Source: Knoellia sp. Soil729
Lineage (GTDB): Bacteria > Actinomycetota > Actinomycetes > Actinomycetales > Dermatophilaceae
Direction: 5' to 3'
NCBI RefSeq assembly: GCF_001427985.1
Contig: NZ_LMSA01000007.1
Location: 1 to 64,000, forward strand
Length of the DNA stretch: 64,000 nt
This document shows positions 53,249 to 62,585 of this stretch, piece by piece. Every line of letters starts with the position of its first letter. Position 1 is the stretch's first letter. A program made the position numbers and the translations under genes. The notes under the pieces were generated by a model. It was not told the DNA's origin. It worked only from the letters and a program-made list of their open reading frames with translations, and searched no databases.

Positions 53249-54265
53249 TCAGGCCTCCTTGCGCATCTGGACGATGTTGTAGGCCACGATCGGGATGACC
53301 AGGACGAAGAGCAGCACGGCGAGCGCGGCCCCGAGGCCGGCGGCGTCGTAGCGGAAGCTCTGGTTGTAGAACTCGTTGGCGACGACCGAGGTCTTGAACT
53401 GACCCGCGGTCATGGTGCGCACGATGTCGAAGACCTTGAGCGTGCCGATGCCGATGGTCGTGAGGACGACCACGAGGGCGGCCCGGATGCTCGGCAGGGT
53501 GATGAAGCGGAACATCTTGACGCCGTAGACCCCGTCGAGGTGTGCTGCCTCGATGATGTCGTCGGGGATCGCCTTGATCGCCGCGGACAGGATGGTCATC
53601 GCGAAGCCGGCCTGGATCCAGACCATGACGACGATGAGCATGAGCGTGTTGAGGGGAGCGTCGAGCAGGAAGTTCTGGGTCTCGAGACCGAACCACTTGA
53701 GGATCTGGTTGAGCAGGCCGATCTGGGGGCGCTCGGTCTGTTTGTACTGGTAGACGAACTTCCAGATGATGCTCGCGCCCACCATGGAGATCGCCATCGG
53801 CAGGAAGATCAGCGCCTTGGCGAACGCCTCGCCGCGCGCCCGGTCGATGAGGATCGCGTAGAGCAGACCGATGCCCGTCGCCAGGAACGGGACGAGGATG
53901 ACCCACAGGGCGGTGTTGCGCAGCACGATGAGCAGCTCGGGCTGGGTGAACATGGCGGCGTAGTTGGAGAGGGAGAAGCTCCCGTCACCCTTCTTGCCGC
54001 GCAGCGACTGGATGACCGTGAGGATGGCGGGGTACATGAGGCCCACCGCGAGCAGGAGGACGGCCGGAGCGGCGAAGAGCGCACCCTGGGCCTTCTCGCC
54101 GTTGCGCCCCTTGAAGCGCGAGGCCAGCAGCAGGACGAGGCCGAAGACGATGGCGAAGACGGCCACCGCGAAGAACATGAGCAGGAACTTGCCAGTCGTG
54201 CTCTGCGCACGAAGCAACGGCTCGGGAATGCCGGACGGCGCGATGCTCAACAGGCTCGCAGCCAT
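53249..54265 (-). CDS. aglF: Sugar ABC transporter permease, AglF-like
   Basis: A 338-residue permease with about eight membrane segments. Two N-terminal segments precede the core, as in AglF/MalF. Core features are LRNTALWVILVPFLATGIGLL, FLPMAISMVGASIIWKFVYQY, PQIGLLNQIL and the EAA loop IPDDIIEAAHLDGVYGVKMFRFITLP. VLKVFDIVRTMTAGQFKT is close to known alpha-glucoside permeases. ATG 54265 has GGAGGTGGAG upstream. It follows a GC-rich hairpin that separates it from the binding-protein gene. Confidence 0.9.
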   Translation of the reverse strand: MAASLLSIAPSGIPEPLLRAQSTTGKFLLMFFAVAVFAIVFGLVLLLASRFKGRNGEKAQGALFAAPAVLLLAVGLMYPAILTVIQSLRGKKGDGSFSLSNYAAMFTQPELLIVLRNTALWVILVPFLATGIGLLYAILIDRARGEAFAKALIFLPMAISMVGASIIWKFVYQYKQTERPQIGLLNQILKWFGLETQNFLLDAPLNTLMLIVVMVWIQAGFAMTILSAAIKAIPDDIIEAAHLDGVYGVKMFRFITLPSIRAALVVVLTTIGIGTLKVFDIVRTMTAGQFKTSVVANEFYNQSFRYDAAGLGAALAVLLFVLVIPIVAYNIVQMRKEA

Positions 54266-54304
54266 GACTCCACCTCCGGGGTTGAGGGGTGCATCAGGAC
54301 GGAA

Positions 54305-54339
54305 GCCGGGGTGGGGCGGGCGAACCACCCCACCCCGGC
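54305..54339 (-). terminator. Intra-operon hairpin between binding protein and permease genes
   Basis: 12-bp arms (54305-54316 and 54328-54339, GCCGGGGTGGGG) and an 11-base loop. Such a hairpin would protect or partly terminate the message so that more binding protein than permease is made. Confidence 0.65.
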
Positions 54340-54364
54340 GAGGAACCGATCAGCTCGGATCAGG

Positions 54365-55741
54365 TCAGGACTTGGGCCAGGAGTTCTCGATGTAGTCGAG
54401 AGTGGCCTTGTCGTCCTGTCCGGTGATCCAGTTGGTCATGCCCTTCCAGAAGGTGCCCGATCCCACGGCGCCCGGCATGAGGTCGGAGGCGTCGAAGCGG
54501 AACGTCGCGGACTTGTCGGTGAGCTGCTCTGCCGACAGCTTGTCGACGGGGTTCTTGAGCAGGGAGGCGTCCGCGTTCTTGTTGGCCGTCACACAGCCAC
54601 CGGAGCCACAGGTCTTGGCGCGCTCGTTGGCCCACTCGACCGACGAGAGGTAGGTCTGGAACGCCTTGACCTCGGGACGGTCGGCGAAGGCGGCGACGAA
54701 CTCACCACCACCGAGGACCGGGTGGGTGGAGTCGTCCTTGGCCGGCAGGTAGAAGGCCCAGACGTCGCCGTCCTCGGCGACCTTGGTGCCCTCGGGCCAG
54801 TTGGCCGCGTAGAACGACGCCTGGCGGTGCATGTAGCAGCCGCCATCGTCGAGGATCGGCTGGCCGGCGTCCTGGAAGGACGTGGAGGCGATCGTCTTGA
54901 CGTCGCCGAAGCCACCGTTGACGTACTTCGGGTTCTTGAGGATCTTGCCGACCTCGGCCAGGGCCGTGGCGACCTGCGGGTCGTTGAAGGGGATCTCGTG
55001 GTTGGTCCACTTGTCGTAGACGTCGGCGCCGGCGGTGCGGAGCATGACGTCCTCGACCCAGTCCGTGGCCGGCCAGCCGGTGGCGTCACCGGACTCGATG
55101 CCTGCACACCACGGCTTCGCATCGGGGTTGTCGGTGGCGATCTTCTCGGTGAGCGTCATCAGCTCGTCCCAGGTCTTGGGGATCTCGTAGCCCTTGTCCT
55201 TGAAGGCGGACGGGGAGTACCAGACGAACGACTTGACGTTGGCGCCGAGGGCGGCGGCGTAGAACTTGCCGTCGACCGTGCCGTAGTTCTTCCAGTCGGG
55301 CATGTTCTTGTCGACGTTGGCCACCGTCTCCGGGGGAGCGGGGATGACCTTGCCGGTCTCGACCATGGTCTTGAGCAGACCGGGCTGGGGCAGGTAGGCG
55401 ATGTCCGGGGCGTTGCCGCCCTTGACGCGCACGGGGAGCTGTGCCTCGAACTCCTTGGAGCCCTCGTACTTGATCTTGATGCCGGTGCAGTCCTCGAAGG
55501 GCTTGTACGAGGCGATGTGCGGTGCGTCCTCAGGGGCCGTGATCGAGGTGTAGACCGACACCTCCTTGCCCTTGAGCTCACCGAAGGTCTTGTAGGGCGC
55601 GCAGTCGATGGTGCTCTTGGCACCCGCGTCTGCCGTGGTGTCGCCGCCGTCGTCCGAGGAGCCGCAACCTGCGACGCTCAGCGAAACCGCGACGATGCTG
55701 GCGAACGCCATTGCCGTGCGGCGATGTGATGTGTGGGCCAT
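54365..55741 (-). CDS. aglE: Sugar ABC transporter substrate-binding lipoprotein, AglE-like
   Basis: A 458-residue exported binding protein. The signal peptide ends in the lipobox SVAGC (lipidated Cys26), followed by a Ser/Gly/Asp linker. The mature part has the cluster B fold of carbohydrate-binding proteins with GNAPDIAYLPQPGLL and a hinge-near FAADRPEV-type segment. Several extra Cys (DCTGI, CAGIES, CYMHRQ, CGSGGC) suggest disulfides. Alpha-glucosides such as trehalose, sucrose or maltose are the expected ligands by analogy with AglE. ATG 55741 has GGAGG upstream. It is the first gene of the operon. Confidence 0.9.
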   Translation of the reverse strand: MAHTSHRRTAMAFASIVAVSLSVAGCGSSDDGGDTTADAGAKSTIDCAPYKTFGELKGKEVSVYTSITAPEDAPHIASYKPFEDCTGIKIKYEGSKEFEAQLPVRVKGGNAPDIAYLPQPGLLKTMVETGKVIPAPPETVANVDKNMPDWKNYGTVDGKFYAAALGANVKSFVWYSPSAFKDKGYEIPKTWDELMTLTEKIATDNPDAKPWCAGIESGDATGWPATDWVEDVMLRTAGADVYDKWTNHEIPFNDPQVATALAEVGKILKNPKYVNGGFGDVKTIASTSFQDAGQPILDDGGCYMHRQASFYAANWPEGTKVAEDGDVWAFYLPAKDDSTHPVLGGGEFVAAFADRPEVKAFQTYLSSVEWANERAKTCGSGGCVTANKNADASLLKNPVDKLSAEQLTDKSATFRFDASDLMPGAVGSGTFWKGMTNWITGQDDKATLDYIENSWPKS

Positions 55742-55814
55742 GCCCGCCTCCAACTCTTCAGGGGACGCGCCAAGGCCATTCCTGACCTCGGCGCTGAGGG
55801 AACCACTTGGCAGT

Positions 55815-55828
55815 GTAAAAGCGGTTAC
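55815..55828 (-). promoter_or_regulatory. LacI-family operator candidate upstream of aglE
   Basis: On the minus strand GTAACCGCTTTTAC contains the LacI-family core AANCGNTT flanked by GTA and TAC half-sites. It lies 74-87 bases before the aglE start, near where a promoter is expected, and the operon encodes a LacI-type repressor. Confidence 0.6.
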
Positions 55829-55887
55829 GCGCACGGGGGAAGGATTCTGCTCCTTTGGGAAGTCACGATCACGTAACGCGACAAGGG

Positions 55888-55952
55888 CGACTTATTGCCC
55901 GTTTGGCCAGTTGCGAGGGCAGCGAGCCACTGGCCAAACGGGCAATAAGTCG
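55888..55952. repeat. Palindromic repeat, copy 3
   Basis: Perfect 24-bp arms (55888-55911 and 55929-55952) around a 17-base loop. The reverse strand reads almost like copy 1 (loop GGCTCGCTGCCCTCGCA), with paired C-to-T and G-to-A changes in both arms that preserve the stem. It lies between the parC stop and the aglE promoter region. Confidence 0.92.
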
Positions 55953-55966
55953 GAGGGGATGCGCTG

Positions 55967-58414
55967 TCAGGACAGCGGTGCGCCGATGCCGGTGATGACG
56001 GCGGAGCCCTGCACTCCGGAGCCGTCCCGCCGGCCGGTGGCCTCGGGCAGCTCGAGCGCGACGCCACCGGCGCCGCTGGCTCGGGCCGGTGTGGCACCGA
56101 CCCAGGCGAGCACGAGGGTGTCCTCGCCCTTGAGGAAGCGGTGGGCCCGGACGCCGCCCGTGCCGCGCCCCTTGGCGGGGTACTCGGAGAAGGGGGTGAC
56201 CTTGAGAGCGCCGGGCTGGGTGCCGGGCAGGGCGTCGGCCGCCCCGCTCGCGGTGACGACGACGGCCTCACGTGCCGGGTCGACCACACCGAAGAAGACG
56301 ACCTGCTCGCCGGCGCTGACGCGCACACCCGCGATGCCACCGCCGGTGCGGCCCTGCGGTCGCACCCCACTGGCCGGGAAGCGCAGCAGCTGGGCGTCGG
56401 AGGTGACGAACACGAGGTCCTCGTCGCCGGTCGCGACCTGACCCGCACCGACCACACGGTCACCGTCCCTGAGCGAGATGACCTCCCAGTCGTGCGACTT
56501 CGGCTGGTCGGCGGTGACCCGCTTGACGATGCCCGAAGCGGTGCCGAGCGCGAGACCGGGGCCGTCGGCGGCCAGCGACGCGATCGAGACCGGTTCCTCG
56601 CCGCGCGGCAGGTCGACATAGGCGGCCAGGGGTGCGCCGCCGGACAGCGACGGAGCGCCACCCAGCGGAGGCAGGGTCGGCAGCTCGAGGGCGCTGATCC
56701 GGATCATCCGGCCCAGGCTCGTGACGAGACCGACCTCGCCCCGAGCCGTCGTGCGCACGGCAGCGATGACGGCGTCGTGCTTGGCGCGGCCGCCCTCGGC
56801 GGGGATCGGCTCGTCGGTGGAGGTGCGCGCGAGCAGCCCGGTGGAGGACAGCAGGACCCAGCACGGGTCGTCACTCACCTCGAGCGGCGCGGCAGCACTG
56901 ACCGGGTTGCCGGCCGACTCGAGCAGGACGGTGCGGCGGGGGGTGCCGAACTTCTTGGCGACCTCGCCGAGCTCGGTGGACACGGTGCGGTGGAGCAGCT
57001 TCTCGTCGCCGAGGATCGCCTCGAGCTCCTCGATGGCCTTCTGGAGGTCGTCGCGCTGGGTCTCGAGATCGAGGCGGGAGAACTTCGTGAGGCGTCGCAG
57101 CTGCAGCTCGAGGATGTAGTTGGCCTGCAGCTCGCTGAGGTCGAACACGCTCATGAGGCGCGTGCGCGCCGTTGCCGTGTCGTCGCTCGTGCGGATGAGC
57201 TGGATGACCTCGTCGATGTCGAGGATCGCGATGAGGAGGCCGAGGACGAGGTGCAGCTGGTCCTGGGCCTTGCGCAGCCGGTGGGCGGTGCGACGGCGCA
57301 CGACGTCGATGCGGAACTCGACGTAGTGGCGCAGCAGGTCCTTGAGCCCGAGCGTCTGCGGCTGCCCGTCGACCAGTGCGACGCTGTTGATGCCGAAGGA
57401 GTCCTCCATCGGCGTGAGCTTGAACAGCTGCTCGAGGACGGCCTCGGGGTTGAAGCCGTTCTTGACCTCGATGACCAGGCGCAGCCCGTGCTTGCGGTCG
57501 GTGAGGTCCTTGACGTCGCTGATGCCCTGGAGCTTCTTGCCCTGCACGAGCGTCTTCATCCGCTCGATGACCTTCTCGGGACCCACGAGGTAGGGCAGCT
57601 CGGTGACGACGATGCCGGACTTGCGCGGGGTGAGCTTCTCGATGCGGGTGGTGGCACGGGTGCGGAAGGTGCCCTTGCCGGTGAGGTAGGCGTCGCGGAT
57701 GCCGTCGAGGCCGACGATCTTGCCGCCGAGCGGCAGGTCGGGCCCGGGGACGAACTTCATGAGGTCGTCGAGGCTGCAGTCGGGGTGGGTGATGAGGTGG
57801 CGGGCGGCGCCGATGACCTCGACGAGGTTGTGCGGTGGCATGTTGGTCGCGAAGCCGACGGCGATGCCCGAGACGCCGTTGACGAGCAGGTTGGGATAGG
57901 CCGCCGGCAGCACGCCGGGCTGCAGCAGCTGGTCGTCGTAGTTGGGGACGAAGTCGACGGTGTCCTCGTCGAGGCCGGCCGTCATCACCAGGGCTGCCGG
58001 TGCGAGGCGGGCCTCGGTGTAGCGCGAGGCGGCCGGGCCGTCGTCGAGCGAGCCGAAGTTGCCGTGCCCATCGACGAGGGGCAGGCGCATGGTGAAGGGC
58101 TGGGCCATGCGCACCAGCGCGTCGTAGATGGCGGTGTCCCCGTGCGGGTGGTACTTGCCCATGACGTCGCCGACGACGCGGGAGGACTTCACGTGGCCAC
58201 GGTCGGGACGCAGGCCCATCTCGCTCATCGAGTACAGGATGCGGCGCTGCACCGGCTTGAGGCCGTCACGCACGTCGGGCAGGGCACGGGAGTGGATGAC
58301 CGACACGGAGTACTCGAGGAAGGCGTTCTGCATCTCGAGCCCGACGTCGATGTCGACGACCTTGCCGTGGATGTCCGCGGCGTCAGAGGAGGGGGTCGGG
58401 GTGCGCTTGGCCAT
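55967..58414 (-). CDS. parC: DNA topoisomerase IV subunit A
   Basis: An 815-residue subunit that cuts and rejoins [24 protein letters not shown], the [17 protein letters not shown] quinolone-region helix and ASRYTEARL with the active Tyr are clear. The coiled-coil tower follows ([22 protein letters not shown]), and the C-terminal beta-pinwheel has GRxxRxxxLELP-like repeats. The GyrA-box QRRGGKG is absent from the pinwheel, as expected for ParC. ATG 58414 opens [17 protein letters not shown]. It pairs with parE at 47.4 kb. Confidence 0.93.
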   Translation of the reverse strand: MAKRTPTPSSDAADIHGKVVDIDVGLEMQNAFLEYSVSVIHSRALPDVRDGLKPVQRRILYSMSEMGLRPDRGHVKSSRVVGDVMGKYHPHGDTAIYDALVRMAQPFTMRLPLVDGHGNFGSLDDGPAASRYTEARLAPAALVMTAGLDEDTVDFVPNYDDQLLQPGVLPAAYPNLLVNGVSGIAVGFATNMPPHNLVEVIGAARHLITHPDCSLDDLMKFVPGPDLPLGGKIVGLDGIRDAYLTGKGTFRTRATTRIEKLTPRKSGIVVTELPYLVGPEKVIERMKTLVQGKKLQGISDVKDLTDRKHGLRLVIEVKNGFNPEAVLEQLFKLTPMEDSFGINSVALVDGQPQTLGLKDLLRHYVEFRIDVVRRRTAHRLRKAQDQLHLVLGLLIAILDIDEVIQLIRTSDDTATARTRLMSVFDLSELQANYILELQLRRLTKFSRLDLETQRDDLQKAIEELEAILGDEKLLHRTVSTELGEVAKKFGTPRRTVLLESAGNPVSAAAPLEVSDDPCWVLLSSTGLLARTSTDEPIPAEGGRAKHDAVIAAVRTTARGEVGLVTSLGRMIRISALELPTLPPLGGAPSLSGGAPLAAYVDLPRGEEPVSIASLAADGPGLALGTASGIVKRVTADQPKSHDWEVISLRDGDRVVGAGQVATGDEDLVFVTSDAQLLRFPASGVRPQGRTGGGIAGVRVSAGEQVVFFGVVDPAREAVVVTASGAADALPGTQPGALKVTPFSEYPAKGRGTGGVRAHRFLKGEDTLVLAWVGATPARASGAGGVALELPEATGRRDGSGVQGSAVITGIGAPLS

Positions 58415-58483
58415 GGGTGAGCGGTCTGCCTCGGGTATGTCGGTGTCTCGCTGCGGGACAGCGAACGATCACTGCATCCTCCC

Positions 58484-59122
58484 TCAGGCCTCCGACGTCC
58501 CTGCACCCGACGCGCCGAACCTGCCGAGGTGGAGCACCTCGTCCAGCGGGCGGCGCCCTCGCCGCAGGGAGGGGCTCCTCACCCGCTCCGCCTCGTGACC
58601 CAACGCGATGACGCCGACGACCCGCCGACCCGGCGGGACGGCATACGCGGTCCTGAGGGCATCGTGACGCGCGGCCGGCACGCCGAAGAACAACGCACCC
58701 AGCCCCGCGTCGACCGCCCCGAGCAGCACGATCATGGCGGCCATGGCGGTGTCCGTGTCCCAGTAGGGGATCGGCCACCGCTCCGGTGAACGGTCCGTCC
58801 AGCCCTTGTCCGGTTCGGCATAGCGGTCGAGGTATGCCGTCGGGTCGGCGAGCATGACCAGGAGGACTGGCGCTGCGGAGACGCCGCGCAGCCAGGCGTC
58901 GGGCTCGCCCGGGCCCTCGCGGGTCACGTCCCAGAAGCGGGCCCGGTCCTGCGCGCCGGTGAGGGCGAGGACGTCCCACCCCTGGGTGTGGCCGGCGCTC
59001 GGGGCGCGCTGGGCGAGGGTCACGAGGCGCCGCACCGTGTCGAGCGGGACGTCGCGGTCGGGGTCGAAGCGCCGCACCATGCGGCGACGCGACACCGCGT
59101 CGATGAGATCCATGGTCGTCAT
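58484..59122 (-). CDS. Nitroreductase-family protein
   Basis: A 212-residue FMN-dependent oxidoreductase fold. It has the N-terminal RRRMVRRFDPDRDVPLDTVRRLVTLAQRAPSAG motif (FMN-binding Arg/Ser), a central PVLLVMLADP, and a dimer-interface DTAMAAMIVLLGAVDAGLGALFFGVP. The C-terminal GVIALGHEAERVRSPSLRRGRRPLDEVLH closes the FMN site. The substrate is unknown; the family reduces nitro compounds, flavins or F420-like substrates. ATG 59122 or 59113 are both possible; the earlier one at 59146 would overlap the divergent gene. Confidence 0.88.
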   Translation of the reverse strand: MTTMDLIDAVSRRRMVRRFDPDRDVPLDTVRRLVTLAQRAPSAGHTQGWDVLALTGAQDRARFWDVTREGPGEPDAWLRGVSAAPVLLVMLADPTAYLDRYAEPDKGWTDRSPERWPIPYWDTDTAMAAMIVLLGAVDAGLGALFFGVPAARHDALRTAYAVPPGRRVVGVIALGHEAERVRSPSLRRGRRPLDEVLHLGRFGASGAGTSEA

Positions 59123-59144
59123 CGTGCCGTGCCACGATGTCCGC

Positions 59145-61808
59145 ATGAGCGAGGACGTCGATCTCCCCCCGGGCTACCCGGTGCAGTGGGAGGCGGACGT
59201 CGTGCTCCGCGACGGCAGCGTGGGGCACCTGCGACCGATCCGGCCCTCCGACGAGGAGGGACTGCACGCCTTCCACGCGCGCCAGTCCGACGAGTCGATC
59301 TACCTGCGCTTCTTCGCGCCACTGCGCCGGCTGTCCGACAAGGACGTGCACCGCTTCAGCCACGTCGACTACGAGGACCGGGTGGCCCTGGTCATCACGG
59401 TGCGCGACGACATCCTCGGGATCGGCCGCTACGACCGGATCGACGCCGGCTCGGCGGAGGTCGCGTTCAACGTCAGCGACCACTACCAGGGTCGGGGCAT
59501 CGGCTCCGTCCTGCTCGAGCACCTCGCGGCGATCGCCCAGGAGTTCGGCATCACCCGCTTCACGGCCGAGGTCCTTCCCCAGAACCGCAAGATGCTCACG
59601 GTCTTCTCGGACGCCGGCTACGAGGTGAGCCGCAAGGTCGAGGACGGGGTGGTGGCGCTGCACTTCGACATCGAGCCGACCGACCGCTCCAAGGCGGTGG
59701 TGATGTCGCGCGAGCACCGCGCGGAGGCGATCAGCGTGCGGCGCATGCTGCGGCCCTCGACGGTCGCGGTCATCGGGGCGGGCCGCTCGCCGGACTCCAT
59801 GGGCCACCACTTCCTCAAGAACCTTCTCGGCGCCGGTTTCACCGGCGAGGTCCACCCCGTCAACCGCAAGGCCAAGAAGATCCTCGGTCGCAAGGCCTAC
59901 GACACGATCAGCGACGTTCCCGGTCGTGTCGACCTCGCCATCATCGCGGTGCCCGCCGAGAACGTCCTCAAGGTGGTCGACGAGTGCGCGGCCGCCGACG
60001 TCGACGCACTGCTCATCGTCAGCGCGGGCTTCGGTGAGGGCGGCGGGGACGGGGACGAGCTCCAGGCCGAGCTCGTGCGCCGCGCCCGCGGGTCGGGCAT
60101 GCGCATCGTGGGGCCGAACTCGTTCGGGCTCATCAACACCGACCCGGCGCTCTCGCTCAACGCCTCGCTGTCACCGACGATGCCCCCCGTGGGGCACCTT
60201 GGCCTCTTCGCGCAGTCCGGCGCCCTGGGCATCGCCGTCCTCGCCTCCGCGGCCAGGCGCAACCTCGGGATCTCGACGTTCGGGTCGGCCGGCAACCGGG
60301 TCGACGTCTCGGGCAACGACTTCATGCAGTACTGGATCGACGACGACGACACCCACACGGTCGGCCTCTACCTCGAGTCGATGGGCAACCCGCGCAAGTT
60401 CTCGCGGATCGCGCGCAACCTGGGGCGGATCAAGCCAGTCATCGTGGTCCAGTCCGGCGTCTCGGCCTACGGCGTGCCGCCGGGGCACCGGGTGCGACGC
60501 ACCAAGATGCGGCCGGCGGTGTTCACCGCGATGCTCAAGCAGGCCGGTGTCATCCGCGTGTCCAACGTCCACCAGATGTTCGACGTGGCCCAGCTGGTCG
60601 TTCACCAGCCGCTGCCCGCCGGTCGCCGGGTTGCCATCGTGGGCAACTCCTCGGCGCTGGGGGCACTCTCCGCCGGGGCCGTCGCGAGTCGCGGGTTGAC
60701 CGTCACGCACGGCCCCGTCAACCTCCCGTCCGAGGCCACGGCCGAGGAGTTCCTCGAGGCCCTCACGAGGGCGTTCCAGGACCCCGACGTCGACTCGGTG
60801 CTCACCTGCTTCATCCCGCCGATCGTGGCCCACGACGAGGACGTCACCGACGCCGTGCGCTCGGCGGCGCGGGGCTCCGACAAGACCTGCGTCGCCACCT
60901 TCCTCGGCATGCGCGGGGTCGACTCGTCCACCTACATGGACGAGGGCGGCACCGGCCAGGCCATCCCGATCTATGCGATGCCCGAGGACGCGGCGTACGC
61001 CCTGGCCAAGGCCACGAAGTATGCCGAGTGGCGCAACAAGGACCACGGGGTCCCGGTGGCCCCGGCCGGCGTCAACCGCAGGGTCGCCGAGGACGTCGTG
61101 CAGACCGTCCTGTCGGTCGACCCCGAGGGGCGCCGGCTGGATCCCGACGAGACGGCGGCGCTGCTCACGGCCTACGGCATCGAGGTGTGGCCCACCCGGC
61201 GGGCCGCCACGGTCGAGGAGGCGGTGGAGGCCGCCGGAGACATCGGCTACCCGGTCGTGCTCAAGTCCACGGCCCCCATGCTGCGTCACCAGGGCGGAAT
61301 CACCGGTGTGCGGGTGGACCTGGTGGGAGAGCAGTCGGTCCGCGAGGCGTGGGCCTCGCTCAACGAACGCCTCTCACCGCTCGCGGCCGGCCAGCTCGAG
61401 GTCCAGCGCATGGCGACGCCGGGAGTGTCCTGCGTCGTCACCGCGGAGGAGGACCCACTGTTCGGACCCGTCGTGAGCTTCGGGGTGGCCGGGCTGCCGA
61501 CCGAGCTGCTCGACGACATCTCGCACCGGATCCCCCCACTCACCGACGTCGCCGTCTCCGAGCTCATCTCCTCGGTCAAGGCGGCGCCCGTGCTCCACGG
61601 CCACCGAGGTTCCACTCCCGTGCACCGGGCCGCGCTCGCCGACCTCATCGCCCGGGTCTCGACGATGAGCGACGACATGCCCGAGATCGCCTCTCTGCGG
61701 CTCAACCCGGTCAACGCCCACCCCGGCGGCGTGCAGGTCCTCGGGGCCGAGGTGACCGTCGCCCCCACCGCCCGCCGGGCCGACCCCGGGCGTCGCTCCC
61801 TCACCTGA
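59145..61808 (+). CDS. GNAT acetyltransferase fused to ADP-forming acyl-CoA synthetase (Pat-like)
   Basis: An 887-residue multi-domain protein. N-terminal GNAT acetyltransferase (about 20-175, acetyl-CoA loop VSDHYQGRGIGSVLLEHLA). Then a CoA-binding Rossmann domain (about 200-320, VAVIGAGRSPDSMGHHFLKNL). Then succinyl-CoA-ligase-like domains with GPNSFGLINTDP and FAQSGALGIAVL. Finally an ATP-grasp domain (YPVVLKSTAPMLRHQGGITGVRVDL). Proteins of this composition are protein lysine acetyltransferases (Pat/PatZ type) that silence acyl-CoA synthetases. Here GNAT is N-terminal, whereas enterobacterial Pat has it C-terminal. It begins back to back with the nitroreductase gene. Confidence 0.92.
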   Translation: MSEDVDLPPGYPVQWEADVVLRDGSVGHLRPIRPSDEEGLHAFHARQSDESIYLRFFAPLRRLSDKDVHRFSHVDYEDRVALVITVRDDILGIGRYDRIDAGSAEVAFNVSDHYQGRGIGSVLLEHLAAIAQEFGITRFTAEVLPQNRKMLTVFSDAGYEVSRKVEDGVVALHFDIEPTDRSKAVVMSREHRAEAISVRRMLRPSTVAVIGAGRSPDSMGHHFLKNLLGAGFTGEVHPVNRKAKKILGRKAYDTISDVPGRVDLAIIAVPAENVLKVVDECAAADVDALLIVSAGFGEGGGDGDELQAELVRRARGSGMRIVGPNSFGLINTDPALSLNASLSPTMPPVGHLGLFAQSGALGIAVLASAARRNLGISTFGSAGNRVDVSGNDFMQYWIDDDDTHTVGLYLESMGNPRKFSRIARNLGRIKPVIVVQSGVSAYGVPPGHRVRRTKMRPAVFTAMLKQAGVIRVSNVHQMFDVAQLVVHQPLPAGRRVAIVGNSSALGALSAGAVASRGLTVTHGPVNLPSEATAEEFLEALTRAFQDPDVDSVLTCFIPPIVAHDEDVTDAVRSAARGSDKTCVATFLGMRGVDSSTYMDEGGTGQAIPIYAMPEDAAYALAKATKYAEWRNKDHGVPVAPAGVNRRVAEDVVQTVLSVDPEGRRLDPDETAALLTAYGIEVWPTRRAATVEEAVEAAGDIGYPVVLKSTAPMLRHQGGITGVRVDLVGEQSVREAWASLNERLSPLAAGQLEVQRMATPGVSCVVTAEEDPLFGPVVSFGVAGLPTELLDDISHRIPPLTDVAVSELISSVKAAPVLHGHRGSTPVHRAALADLIARVSTMSDDMPEIASLRLNPVNAHPGGVQVLGAEVTVAPTARRADPGRRSLT

Positions 61809-61829
61809 CCCATCTTTCCCGCCGGAAGT

Positions 61830-61882
61830 GGGTTTCTCTCAGTTCGCCTCATCGCCGCGGTCACGCGAGGTGAGAGGAACCC
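61830..61882. repeat. Inverted repeat after the acetyltransferase gene
   Basis: GGGTTTCTCTCA (61830-61841) pairs with TGAGAGGAACCC (61871-61882) with one G-T wobble and a 29-base loop. It is a probable terminator. Confidence 0.6.
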
Positions 61883-61925
61883 GAGCGCGGAGCTCGCGAC
61901 TGGAGGCGTGCGGCAGAATGGCGGC

Positions 61926-62585
61926 ATGATGCGATCGTTCGACGTTCCCACCCTGCCGGTGGACCTCACTGCGGCGATCGAACGGGCGGGCTACTACCCG
62001 GCCCTCGTCGGTGACGTCGTCGCCGCTGCGCTCGCGGGCGAGCAGGTGCGCTCGCACCTCGTCCACCTCGAGACGACGTTCGACCACGACGTCATCCGGC
62101 GCCACGTCACCGTCCTCGTCCTCACGCCGTCACGGCTGGTGATCGCGCACGCCGACGACCACGCCGACGAGGCCGCGGGTGCGAGCGTGACCGACGGAGT
62201 TGGTGGCGCAGGAGCGTCCACCGATGCCGAGCTCGACAGCGCGGCGGCGGGCGGACAGGAGGTCGCCACGGCCACGACCGAGAGCATCCCGCTGTCGGCG
62301 GTGCGCGGCGTCATGCTCACCCACGTGGTGTCCGACCCCCAGAACTACGTGCCGGGCTCCCTCGGCCGTGAGCTCACCCTGACGCTCGGCTGGGGCGCGG
62401 TGAGCCGGGTGGACCTGCTGCCTGCGACCTGCGGCGATCCCGGTTGCGACGCCGACCACGGCTACGACGGCACGATCTCCAGCGACGACATCGCCCTGCG
62501 GGTCTCGGCGACGGCGGACGGCGACGTGGCCCTGCAGCAGGCGATCGGCTTCGCGCACGCCCTCTCGGCGTCGCTCGGCCAGTGA
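61926..62585 (+). CDS. DUF5998-like conserved actinobacterial protein
   Basis: A 219-residue protein: LPVDLTAAIERAGYYPALVGDVVAAALAGE at the start, a His-rich strand LVHLETTFDHDVIRRHVTVLVLTPSRLVIAHADDH, a variable Ala/Gly linker, then VSDPQNYVPGSLGRELTLTLGWG and CGDPGCDADHGYDGTISSDDIALRVSA. The three-Cys/His group could bind metal. The family assignment is from memory and no function is known. Two adjacent ATG codons (61926, 61929) can start it; CAGAAT six bases ahead fits the leaderless pattern. The GTGA overlap couples it to the next gene. Confidence 0.8.
   Translation: MMRSFDVPTLPVDLTAAIERAGYYPALVGDVVAAALAGEQVRSHLVHLETTFDHDVIRRHVTVLVLTPSRLVIAHADDHADEAAGASVTDGVGGAGASTDAELDSAAAGGQEVATATTESIPLSAVRGVMLTHVVSDPQNYVPGSLGRELTLTLGWGAVSRVDLLPATCGDPGCDADHGYDGTISSDDIALRVSATADGDVALQQAIGFAHALSASLGQ

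Noticed and set aside
56141-58420. A 759-codon plus-strand frame opposite parC
   Set aside because: It is an antisense shadow of an intact gene in a GC-rich genome.
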